This document shows positions 43,431 through 51,185 of a stretch of 64,000 bases of DNA, piece by piece. This DNA comes from Burkholderiales bacterium (GTDB lineage: Bacteria > Pseudomonadota > Gammaproteobacteria > Burkholderiales > WYBJ01): contig JALHQN010000019.1 in NCBI GenBank assembly GCA_022841915.1, forward strand, positions 49,586-113,585. Reading direction: 5' to 3'. A program made the position numbers and the translations under genes. The notes below the pieces were generated by a model. It saw nothing but the letters and a program-made list of their open reading frames with translations. It was not told where the DNA came from and searched no databases. The first letter of the stretch is position 1. Every line of letters begins with the position of its first letter.

Positions 43431-43675
43431 CAGAACAGCTCGCGCGGCTGGGCGGGCGCGTCCTCGCGATCCTTGAGGAATTCGGCGCTTTCAGCCTTGG
43501 CGCTTGCGACGGCGGCGAGCAGTCCGGTCCAGTCGGCCGGACGGCGCGACAGGATCACGTCGCCGGTGGCCTCGTCGCGGCGCACGAACACTTCCTTGGT
43601 ATCGAAGCGGAACGCGGCGGGCAGCCGGACAGCCTGGCTGCGACCGGTCTGGAAAACCTTGGCGATGTGTCCCAT
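43430..43675 (-). CDS. vapB: VapB-type antitoxin (AbrB/SpoVT fold)
   Basis: 81 residues, ATG 43675 after GGAGGTTCGCC. N-terminal DNA-binding swapped-hairpin: [20 protein letters not shown] then [19 protein letters not shown]; the C-terminal tail [19 protein letters not shown] would wrap the toxin. It overlaps vapC by one base, the usual antitoxin-first order. It should repress its own promoter at the palindromes 26-65 bases upstream. Confidence 0.92.
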   Translation of the reverse strand: MGHIAKVFQTGRSQAVRLPAAFRFDTKEVFVRRDEATGDVILSRRPADWTGLLAAVASAKAESAEFLKDREDAPAQPRELF

Positions 43676-43700
43676 GGCGAACCTCCGTGGTATCTATTCT

Positions 43701-43740
43701 GATATATATCACGAAAGGCAGATGTATATCAAGATACATA
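43701..43740 (-). promoter_or_regulatory. vapBC promoter with two overlapping palindromes
   Basis: Read on the minus strand, TTGATA (43733-43728) and TATATA (43709-43704) stand 18 bases apart, a plausible sigma-70 promoter. The -10 box is inside the perfect palindrome TGATATATATCA (43701-43712). The -35 box is inside a second inverted repeat with arms ATGTAT and ATACAT (43723-43740). Overlap of both promoter boxes with palindromes is what autorepression by VapB/VapBC requires. Confidence 0.7.
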
Positions 43741-43919
43741 TCACACTTCCAGCCAGCCCTTATGGTGGATGATAACTTCCTCTATTAGCCGTCAATGGAG
43801 GGTAAGAGTCAGGATGGCTGAGCGCTCGGGAACCCACTTGCCATTTTCGGCTCCGCTTCACCGCCGGCTTGCGGGAGAGAGATCGACTCGACCCGGTAGC
43901 GGTACTGCCGTGAACTCGA

Positions 43920-44996
43920 CTAGGTCGGCACAGTCATGCCGAGTTCGCGTGCCTGCCGCTCTTCATAGTTCCTGCGTTGTTCGTCATACTCGTGCCCGCG
44001 AATGCCACCGCGCACCGTTCCCGGCTTCACTGACCGGTAGAGGTCGCGCCAACTCTCCGGTAGCTGCTCGCTGTTGGGCGGAGCCAGCCACAGTCGGTAG
44101 AGGAGTCGCTTCTGTGCCGGGTCCTCGTAGTCCTTGAACTCGGTGCGGGAGTGCAGCGTCACGTGGCTGTTCACGATTTGCACGTCACCCGGCTGGAGCC
44201 ACATCGAGTACGCAAGCTCGGGACGCCGAACGATCTCGTCGAACTGCTTGAGCGCATCCCAATGCGGGTCGGAAATCTGCGGCACGCCGGGCAATTTCTG
44301 CGCCGAGGTCACGCGATTCCAGTTCCAGCGACTGAAGAGCTTCCCGCCTTCTTCGGCGAATATCGGCTGGAGCACCGATGCGCCTTCATCCGGAGCCTGC
44401 TCGCCTTGCCTGCTGAAGTGAACCGGCCGGTGCAGCCACTCGATCATGCCCGGATACTCCTTGGCCATGACCTCGTGCGCCGCGATGGAACTCGTGACGA
44501 TCGTCATGCCTCCGGAGGCCGCGCGGTTGTAGCACGTCAGGAAAACGATGTCGGACGAATCGGTGTGATAGTCGAGCTCGGCATTCGAGGAATAACCACG
44601 GCCCGTGCCGGTGCGATAGTTCATTCCCGCATCCCGCACAGCCGATATGTATTGTGTCGCCTTGCCCTGCGGGCGCGCGACGCCCGCGTGTAGGCCCATC
44701 GCCCAGGTGAGGAGCTCGAACTGTTTCTCATCGAGCCGGTCGCGCGGCAATCCGCGGATGAGCGCAACGCCGCGCCCGTGCTTGACCTCGTCTAGTGCGG
44801 CATCTAGGACAGGCGCGGCAGCGCCGAGATCGAACTCCTGACGGGGATAGTCGAGCAGGTTGCGGTCGGGCGCGTACGCCTTCTCGATCGGTGCCAGAAG
44901 ATCCCGCTGCGCGCGCTCGTCAAGCGTGAATTCCCAACGCCGGTCCTGCTCCAGATCCCCAACTCGCCAAGCAGCGGCTGCATCGGTGATCCTCAT
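43920..44996 (-). CDS. TauD/TfdA-family Fe(II)/2-oxoglutarate dioxygenase
   Basis: 358 residues. Iron ligands appear as His144 and Asp146 in LDYHTDSSDIV and a distal His in NSHVTLHSRTEF (His282), with a downstream RLLYRLWLAP supplying the 2-oxoglutarate Arg. The N-terminal region has GVALIRGLPRDRL, a TauD/TfdA feature. The family hydroxylates taurine, 2,4-D and other acids; the substrate here is open. It is the last gene of an operon Bug-PrpD-ICL-like-TauD in which neighbours overlap by four bases, so it probably acts on the same imported acid or its product. Confidence 0.88.
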   Translation of the reverse strand: MRITDAAAAWRVGDLEQDRRWEFTLDERAQRDLLAPIEKAYAPDRNLLDYPRQEFDLGAAAPVLDAALDEVKHGRGVALIRGLPRDRLDEKQFELLTWAMGLHAGVARPQGKATQYISAVRDAGMNYRTGTGRGYSSNAELDYHTDSSDIVFLTCYNRAASGGMTIVTSSIAAHEVMAKEYPGMIEWLHRPVHFSRQGEQAPDEGASVLQPIFAEEGGKLFSRWNWNRVTSAQKLPGVPQISDPHWDALKQFDEIVRRPELAYSMWLQPGDVQIVNSHVTLHSRTEFKDYEDPAQKRLLYRLWLAPPNSEQLPESWRDLYRSVKPGTVRGGIRGHEYDEQRRNYEERQARELGMTVPT

Positions 44997-45898
44997 TTGG
45001 CCTTCTCCTTAGTCACGAATCGTTGCTCGAGTTCCTGTGCTTGTTTGAATCCGACCGTATCGTTGAGTTCCTCGAATGACACGGCGTAATCGTGCCGCTC
45101 CACGACCTTTCCCGTCCGTAGCTGCTGTGCGAGCGCGTCCAGCCCGTTCTTCATGCCTTGGATGGCACACGCGGTGAGAAGTCGTGGGTAAATCACTACC
45201 GCAACGCCCAACTCCTGGAGCTCTGCAGCGGAAATGAGCGGCGTGGTGGAGCGTTTGCGGATACCGAACCCCATATTCACTGACAGAGGCTTCTTTACGT
45301 TGCGTGCGACGGTGCCAATATCGCTCGCGGAAAGGAGCGCGTCGGCGAACAACAGATCGGCGCCTGCGTCGGCGTACAGGTTCAAGCGGCGTATCACTTC
45401 GTCGATGCCGTGGGTCGCAAATGAATCGGTGCGGGACTTGATGATGAAATCCGGGTCGCGTCGTGCCTCGTTCGCCGCCTGAAGCTTTTCGACCATTTCC
45501 TCGGCGCTGATCACGGACTTGCCACTCATGTGGCCGCATCGCTTCGGCCAGGTTTGGTCTTCGAGCATGAGCCCCGCGAGTCCTGCTTGCTCGAAGTCGC
45601 GCACGAGGTGGAACACGTTCACCGCGTTACCGTATCCTGTGTCGCCGTCTGCCATGAGAGGGATCGCGCAACAGGCGGTGAGCGCGCGACAAGCGCCGAG
45701 GTTCGTCTCGGGGCCCATCAGGCCGACATCCGGCTGCCCTAGCACCGCTTCACTTATTCCGGCTCCGGAGATGAAGCCCGCGGAGTAACCCGCCTGCTCC
45801 GTGAGGCGAGCGCTGTAACCGTCGAAGATTCCAGGCATGACGAGGATCTGGGGCGCCTCGATGAGCGCGCGCAGTTGCTGGGTACGTGTGTCGGTCAT
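44993..45898 (-). CDS. Isocitrate lyase/PEP mutase family protein
   Basis: Start ATG 45898 with GGGAGAAGTCA before it; 301 residues. Motifs: VMPGIFDGYSARLTEQAGY, PLMADGDTGYGNAVNVF, EDQTWPKRCGHMSGK (active-site loop K-R-C-G-H) and IKSRTDSFATHGIDEVI. The family includes methylisocitrate lyase, 2,3-dimethylmalate lyase, oxaloacetate decarboxylase and PEP mutase; 301 residues and the KRCGH motif favour a C-C bond lyase. It overlaps the PrpD gene upstream and the dioxygenase downstream by 4 bases each. Together with PrpD it recalls a methylcitrate-like dehydration-and-cleavage route. Confidence 0.87.
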   Translation of the reverse strand: MTDTRTQQLRALIEAPQILVMPGIFDGYSARLTEQAGYSAGFISGAGISEAVLGQPDVGLMGPETNLGACRALTACCAIPLMADGDTGYGNAVNVFHLVRDFEQAGLAGLMLEDQTWPKRCGHMSGKSVISAEEMVEKLQAANEARRDPDFIIKSRTDSFATHGIDEVIRRLNLYADAGADLLFADALLSASDIGTVARNVKKPLSVNMGFGIRKRSTTPLISAAELQELGVAVVIYPRLLTACAIQGMKNGLDALAQQLRTGKVVERHDYAVSFEELNDTVGFKQAQELEQRFVTKEKAK

Positions 45899-47331
45899 TG
45901 ACTTCTCCCTGCGAGCGTGCGCGCAAATTCGACGGCCGGACGCGCTTCGATCCCGAGCACTGCTTCGCAGATCTGCTCGGCACGGGTAAAGCTTACCGCC
46001 AACGTGGCGTTGTCGAAGTACTTGGCCTGAATATCCGCGGAGGACAGCGCACGGTCTCCCGCACCGCGATTCACCTTTTCGTGATGACGAAGAATGCGAC
46101 CGTCGCGCATACGGATTTCGACCCCACCCGAAAAATACTGCGGGTAGAGCGCTTCGGGGTCCGCGACGCATTCGACCTTCGCCGCTAGACTCAGGATCGC
46201 CGAGTCGCTCCGGGTCTCTTCGAGAAGTTCGGAGAGACCGAAGCGGCCCTTGGTGAGGATTGTCGCAATGACGTATTGGGTGCTGAACTTGGCGGCGTAC
46301 TCGTTCGCGGGCCGAATCTTCAGTTCGGCCGGTTCCGCGATGATGTGCAGCGTCGGCTGCGGCACATAGGCAATGACGCGCTCAACGCTTTCAGGCCTGA
46401 TCGCATGCTTCTCGCGCAGGATGGCGGCTGAGTCAGCGGCAGCGTGAATCAAGTGGCAGATTGGATAGGGCTTGATCGCGACGTTATGCACTTCCCACGT
46501 CTTGCCCAGCGAGTCGTAGATCGCCTCGTAGCGCACCTGGGCTTCTGCCTCGCCCATATGGCTCTTGAAGAGACCGAATCTGCCTTCGTACGGCTTTGTC
46601 GGCCCCTTGAATCCGGCTCGCGCAAGCTGTGCCGCGGTGATGCCCGCAGCGCCCGCCCAGCCCGGATGCACGCGCTTGTTCCACGCGCCTTCTTCGAGAA
46701 ACTCCTGGCTACCGGCTGCCGTGCTGCCGGTAAGGCCCTGCGCCATGACCAGTTGGTGCGGCGTGAGCCCGTACAGCCATCCTGCCTGGAGCGCGCACGA
46801 GAAGTGCGCCGCGATCCCGGTCGGATGGAATCCGAAGTCGTGCAAATGACCGCCTGCGGCGTCGGAGATGCGCGTGGCGATTTCCATTCCGAGCACGTAC
46901 GCCGCCAGCAAGGTGCTGCCGGGAGCGTTCACCGATTCGCTCACGCCGAGTGCGCAAGGGAATGCGCTTGCTGTGGCGTGAATGATCGCGCGAATATGGG
47001 TGTCGTCGTAGTCGAGGCCGTGCACCAGCGCGCCGTTCATGATGACCGCATCACGGAGCGCAAGCTTTCCGGGCAGATTGATCAGGCTCGAGTGGCCCCC
47101 TTCGTCCAGCGCTCTGAGGCCCGTCAGCATGCGGTGGGCAAAGTCGTAATGCGTCGACGCGAGCGCGATGCCAACTGCGTCGAGTATGAGCAGCTTCGCG
47201 CGATCACGTGTCGTTTCTGGAATGTCCTCGTACCGGAACCCTGCGACGTACTGCGCGAGTTTCTCGGAAACCGTCGTGTTGCTCACGTGCTTGTCCTTCA
47301 CGGCCTGAGCATCAATGTGAGGTGCGTTCAT
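45895..47331 (-). CDS. MmgE/PrpD family protein 3
   Basis: Start ATG 47331 overlaps the Bug gene by 4 bases; 478 residues. Hallmarks: KLLILDAVGIALASTHYDF, MNGALVHGLDYDDTHIRAI, GFHPTGIAAHFSCALQAG, AWNKRVHPGWAGAAGITAA, IKPYPICHLIHAAADSA. Likely a dehydratase or epimerase of a carboxylic acid. Operon order Bug, PrpD, ICL-like, TauD with 4-base overlaps implies that its substrate is the ligand of the Bug protein or its product. Confidence 0.88.
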   Translation of the reverse strand: MNAPHIDAQAVKDKHVSNTTVSEKLAQYVAGFRYEDIPETTRDRAKLLILDAVGIALASTHYDFAHRMLTGLRALDEGGHSSLINLPGKLALRDAVIMNGALVHGLDYDDTHIRAIIHATASAFPCALGVSESVNAPGSTLLAAYVLGMEIATRISDAAGGHLHDFGFHPTGIAAHFSCALQAGWLYGLTPHQLVMAQGLTGSTAAGSQEFLEEGAWNKRVHPGWAGAAGITAAQLARAGFKGPTKPYEGRFGLFKSHMGEAEAQVRYEAIYDSLGKTWEVHNVAIKPYPICHLIHAAADSAAILREKHAIRPESVERVIAYVPQPTLHIIAEPAELKIRPANEYAAKFSTQYVIATILTKGRFGLSELLEETRSDSAILSLAAKVECVADPEALYPQYFSGGVEIRMRDGRILRHHEKVNRGAGDRALSSADIQAKYFDNATLAVSFTRAEQICEAVLGIEARPAVEFARTLAGRSQ

Positions 47332-48308
47332 TGCGGCTCCAATCCGATATCTTTGATCAGCGCACCCCATTTACCGATTTCGCCGCGCAGGAATTTCCCG
47401 AGTTCCTCCGGTGTGCCGCCACCGGGAACGAGTCCCTGGGAGGCAAAGCGCTTTTGCGTATCAGGCAGGCGCAGAATGTCGTTGAGCTCTTTGTTGAGCT
47501 TCTCGATGATTGGCTTCGGTGTTCCGCTCGGTGCGAACAATCCGAACCAACCAACGATTTCGTAGCCCGGCAACCCGGACTCGGCGACAGTCGGCACATC
47601 GGGCATGAGGGTCACGCGTTTCGCGCTGGTGACCGCAAGACCACGTAGCCTCCCGGCCTGCACTTGCGCAAGCGCGGCTGGAATCGTCGAGAAGTAGACC
47701 TGCACCCGGCCGGCGATCAGGTCGAGCACTGCGGGACCTCCGCCCTTGTATGAGATGCTAACGAGATCCACGCCCGCCATTTTCTTGAAGAGTTCACCTG
47801 CGAGGTGCGCACTCGTTCCGTTGCCCGAGTTTGCGTAGCTGAGTTGGCCCGCTTTGGTCTTGGCCAAGGTTACGAGCTCGCTCACGTTCTTTGCGGGCAG
47901 GGCAGGATGCACGACGAGATAGAGCGGGACCATTGAAGCGAGCGTGATCGGCGTGAGATCTTTCAACGTGTCGAAAGGCAGCTTCTTGTAGAGATGAGGA
48001 TTCATGGCAAATGACGTGATTGGCATGACGATCGTGTAGCCATCCGGTGTCGCCTTGGTGGCGAGCTCCACGCCAATATTGCCTGCTGCACCAGGTCTGT
48101 TGTCCACGATGACCGATTGCCCCAGCGACTCAGAAAGTCTCTGCGCGATAGTGCGTGCAGTAAAGTCAGTGCCGCCGCCCGGCGCTGAAGGCACAATCAC
48201 TCGGATCGGCCGGTTGGGATAGGCGCCAGCGCTTTGTGCGGCGGCATGGTGTGAAACAAAAGTGGCGGCCAGCGCGAGCGTGCCGGCGATGCGATACTTT
48301 GAAGCCAT
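47328..48308 (-). CDS. Bug/TctC-type binding protein 6
   Basis: ATG 48308 follows AGGAGGAAG; 326 residues with a signal peptide cut near HHAAAQSAG. Motifs: NRPIRVIVPSAPGGGTDFTA, VIVDNRPGAAGNIGVELAT. The second hallmark is unusual: VSISYKGGGPAVLDLIAGR instead of H-V/I-P-Y-K-G, which may alter ligand contacts. First gene of the four-gene operon with PrpD, ICL-like and TauD. A GntR regulator lies upstream on the same strand. Confidence 0.92.
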   Translation of the reverse strand: MASKYRIAGTLALAATFVSHHAAAQSAGAYPNRPIRVIVPSAPGGGTDFTARTIAQRLSESLGQSVIVDNRPGAAGNIGVELATKATPDGYTIVMPITSFAMNPHLYKKLPFDTLKDLTPITLASMVPLYLVVHPALPAKNVSELVTLAKTKAGQLSYANSGNGTSAHLAGELFKKMAGVDLVSISYKGGGPAVLDLIAGRVQVYFSTIPAALAQVQAGRLRGLAVTSAKRVTLMPDVPTVAESGLPGYEIVGWFGLFAPSGTPKPIIEKLNKELNDILRLPDTQKRFASQGLVPGGGTPEELGKFLRGEIGKWGALIKDIGLEPQ

Positions 48309-48494
48309 TGTTCTTCCTCCTATGATGTTTGCTTGCCGCGAAATGCGCGGTCTATAGATCAATGATCGCCTTGCTCTCGATCCTCCGGGCCAGGGTACGC
48401 TTATCCTAGAGCGGCTATCCCGACGCGCACTTGTCGTTCTGCGGAATGCGTCCCGCGCTCAGGGAGGTTTTTCACGGTCACTCATTGCCGACTT

Positions 48495-49289
48495 CTATGC
48501 GCTGCGCTTGGCAACCGGGGAGGGCGCTAATTGGATGCGGCGCAGCCTGGGTGGGCGAACGGAAGCCACCTTATCGGACTCGTGCAGCCTGTCCAGACTT
48601 TCCTGCAGTTCATGCCAACCCGTATCGATGTGTGACCGGAGCGAGCGCGCGACCGCTTTTCGATCTTTCGTCTTGAGCGCGGACAGCAACTGTCTATGCT
48701 CGGCGGCCGCACGGCCGGGCCGGCCATCGATTCGATTGATCAGATCGAACGGATACTTCGCCCAAAGCACTTGGACGAAATGCAGGGTCTGGGGCTGTCG
48801 AGCGAGGCTGTAGAGATGTTTGTGGAAGCGATAGTTGATCGCGCGGACGGCTTCTCTTTCCTTGCGCGTGTCCGCGTCCTCGAATTCGCGCTCGAGTTGT
48901 CCAAGCTCGGTGTAATCCTGTGTCGTCATGTGCCTCATGGCCAGCAGTGCCAAACGGGTCTCCAGAACGATCCGCAAATCGCTGATCTCGCGCGTGGCAG
49001 ATGCGTTGAACGGCGCGACAATGACGCCGCGGTGTGTTTCGCTGACCAGATACCCTTCGGTTTCGAGTATGCGGAACGCTTCTCGCACCGGCGTAATGCT
49101 GAACCTGATCTCATCAGCGATATCCGCTTGCTTGAGGCGGGTCCCACGTGGAAGGCGGCCAGACAGTATTCCCTCGCGCAGGTAGTCGGCGACGAAGTCC
49201 TCTTTGGTTCGGAACGGCAGGGCATGCGGCGGCTGCTCGTCGATTCGCCTCGCGACAGGGGTGGGATCAAGCTTACGGGGTTTGCTCAT
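48495..49289 (-). CDS. GntR-family (FCD/FadR type) transcriptional regulator
   Basis: Start ATG 49289 chosen because the preceding part has no domain; 264 residues. Winged helix-turn-helix at about residues 30-90: LREGILSGRLPRGTRLKQAD, SITPVREAFRILETEGYLV, followed by the all-helical FCD effector domain (LETRLALLAMRHMTTQDYTE, RFHKHLYSLARQPQTL). Such regulators answer to organic acids. It lies between two Bug genes of the minus-strand operon group, 187 bases upstream of the Bug-PrpD-ICL-TauD operon, and is their likely local regulator. Confidence 0.9.
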   Translation of the reverse strand: MSKPRKLDPTPVARRIDEQPPHALPFRTKEDFVADYLREGILSGRLPRGTRLKQADIADEIRFSITPVREAFRILETEGYLVSETHRGVIVAPFNASATREISDLRIVLETRLALLAMRHMTTQDYTELGQLEREFEDADTRKEREAVRAINYRFHKHLYSLARQPQTLHFVQVLWAKYPFDLINRIDGRPGRAAAEHRQLLSALKTKDRKAVARSLRSHIDTGWHELQESLDRLHESDKVASVRPPRLRRIQLAPSPVAKRSA

Positions 49290-49302
49290 GGGCAGGCGTT
49301 GA

Positions 49303-50268
49303 TCACTTAGCCGTGATGCCCGCAGCTTTGACCACTTTACCCCAGCGGGCGATCTCGTTTTCAATATGGGTGATCGCCTGCTGTGGCGTTCCTGCCACGA
49401 CGATCGCCCCCTCTGTGGCAAGCCGATCGCGGATTTCCGGAAGCTGCGCGGCTTTCACTATCTCTGCATTCAGCTTCGTGACCACCGCAGTCGGGATGCT
49501 CGCCGGTCCAAGCACGATGAAGTAGGTCGCGGCCTCAAAGCCGGGCAGGCCCGACTCTGCCATTGTCGGTAGATCGGGCACGGCACGTAGGCGCTCCTGG
49601 CTCGCGATCGCAATCGCGCGCAAGCGCCCATTCTTCACATGCGGTAGGGTTGGCACGGGGCTTGCGAACATCATGTCGATTTGCCCCCCCAGAAGATCAA
49701 CCAAGGCAGGGCCCGTCCCTTTGTAGGGAATGTGCACGGTTTTGAGGTTGGCACTCAGGCTGAATAGCTCCCCTGCCAGATGCACGATGCTGGCGTTCCC
49801 GCTTGAGCCATAGTTGAGCTTTCCAGGGTTCGCCTTTGCGACGGCGATCAGCTCTTTCAGCGTCTTCGCTGGCACGTTGGGGTGCACGGTGAGCATCATC
49901 GGCGAAGTCGCGATGAACGCAACCCCCGTGAAGTCTTTGACCGGATCGAAGGGCAGTTTATGTAAGCTGGGATTGATGCCGTGGCTGCTTGTTGCCATCA
50001 CCAGCGTGTAGCCGTCGGGAGCGGCGCGCGCCACCAGTTCGGTGCCGATGATGGTCGAGCCCCCGGGGCGGTTGTCGACGATGACTTGCTGCCCGATCTG
50101 CTCGGAGACTTTTTGCGCAATCATGCGCGAGACGAGATCACCGCCGCCACCCGGGGCCAGCGGAACCACCAGGCGTATGGGCTTTACGGGATAGGACTGG
50201 GCAAGCACGGGCGGGCAGGTCGTCAGTGCCAGGGCAGTCAGCCAAGCATTACGGGCATACCGTTGCAT
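49303..50268 (-). CDS. Bug/TctC-type binding protein 7
   Basis: ATG 50268 after GGAGAG; 321 residues, with a signal peptide cut near PPVLAQSYPVKP. Motifs: KPIRLVVPLAPGGGGDLVSR, VIVDNRPGGSTIIGTELVA, HIPYKGTGPALVDLLGGQ. Periplasmic receptor; ligand unknown. It is followed 13 bases later by the GntR gene and preceded by the SucCD-like ligase genes, so a CoA-activated carboxylate is the likely ligand. Confidence 0.92.
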   Translation of the reverse strand: MQRYARNAWLTALALTTCPPVLAQSYPVKPIRLVVPLAPGGGGDLVSRMIAQKVSEQIGQQVIVDNRPGGSTIIGTELVARAAPDGYTLVMATSSHGINPSLHKLPFDPVKDFTGVAFIATSPMMLTVHPNVPAKTLKELIAVAKANPGKLNYGSSGNASIVHLAGELFSLSANLKTVHIPYKGTGPALVDLLGGQIDMMFASPVPTLPHVKNGRLRAIAIASQERLRAVPDLPTMAESGLPGFEAATYFIVLGPASIPTAVVTKLNAEIVKAAQLPEIRDRLATEGAIVVAGTPQQAITHIENEIARWGKVVKAAGITAK

Positions 50269-50315
50269 CTCTCTCCTCCTTCTCGAATCCGGCTTTGGCC
50301 GGTTAGCGTGTTGTG

Positions 50316-51185
50316 TTATCCGAGCGCGGCCCGGGCGGCATCGACCAGACTGCGCAAGGTGTCCGCGACATGAACACGAGCGGCTCGCAGCGCCGCAACT
50401 TTCGTGGCCTGGCTGTCGAGCGCCGACCCGACCAATGCCGCTGCGTGCCCCATCTTCTTTCCCGCCGGAGCGGCGGCACCGACGATGAGCGCTGCAGTCG
50501 GCTTCGCGTCGGTGCGCATAGCGTAGCGGGCGAGTGCATACTCGTCGCTGCCGCCGATCTCGCCGAGGTACATAATGGCCGTGGTCTCGTGATCGGCATG
50601 CAGCAGTTCGATGGCTTCGGCCGCATTCAATCCTTTGACCGGATCTCCACCGATGCCGATGCAACAAGACTGGCCGAGCCCGGCGCTGGTGAGACGCCAG
50701 CCAGCTTCATAGGAGAGCGAACCGCTCCTGGAAATCAGCCCCAGCGGGCCTGGCGTGTAGCAGTGCGACGGCATGAAGCCGAGCTTGGCTTTTCCCGGAG
50801 AAATCAGACCCGGGGTGTTGGGCCCAATGAGTGTGGCACCGCGCTGGCGCGCAGCGGCGCGCAGCGCAATTGCGTCCTGGACTGGCAGTCCGTCGCCCGG
50901 ATAGACAACCACCTTGCAGCCGGCATCGAGTACCTCGAGCACCGCGTCCAGCGCGGCCGGTGCGGGCACGTAGACGATCGCGGCCGTAGCGCCCGCGCTG
51001 CGGCAGGCCGTGTGCGCATCCGGAAACACCGGTATGCCTTCGATCGGCGTCGTATCGCGGCCCGTGGCGACGCCTGCGACCACGACGCTACCGGAAGCGA
51101 CCAGATCGCGTGCCGAAAAACGCCCGAAATTGCCTGCGATCCCGTAGATCAGTATGCGCGACGCCCCATCGATGAGGACACTCAT
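50316..51185 (-). CDS. Succinyl-CoA synthetase alpha-like subunit (SucD/MtkB family)
   Basis: ATG 51185 overlaps the beta-like gene by 4 bases; 289 residues. CoA-binding Rossmann domain at the start (RILIYGIAGNFGRFSARDLV), then VYVPAPAALDAVLEVLDAG, GPNTPGLISPGKAKLGFMP, RSGSLSYEAG and the phospho-His247 in KKMGHAAALVG. It should form the ligase with the adjacent beta subunit. The housekeeping sucCD sits with sdh/odh genes, so this is an accessory copy, perhaps for malate, citramalate or itaconate. Confidence 0.87.
   Translation of the reverse strand: MSVLIDGASRILIYGIAGNFGRFSARDLVASGSVVVAGVATGRDTTPIEGIPVFPDAHTACRSAGATAAIVYVPAPAALDAVLEVLDAGCKVVVYPGDGLPVQDAIALRAAARQRGATLIGPNTPGLISPGKAKLGFMPSHCYTPGPLGLISRSGSLSYEAGWRLTSAGLGQSCCIGIGGDPVKGLNAAEAIELLHADHETTAIMYLGEIGGSDEYALARYAMRTDAKPTAALIVGAAAPAGKKMGHAAALVGSALDSQATKVAALRAARVHVADTLRSLVDAARAALG

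Noticed and set aside
46444..47565. 373-codon plus-strand frame across the PrpD and Bug genes
   Set aside because: It spans two coupled minus-strand genes and shows no domain.
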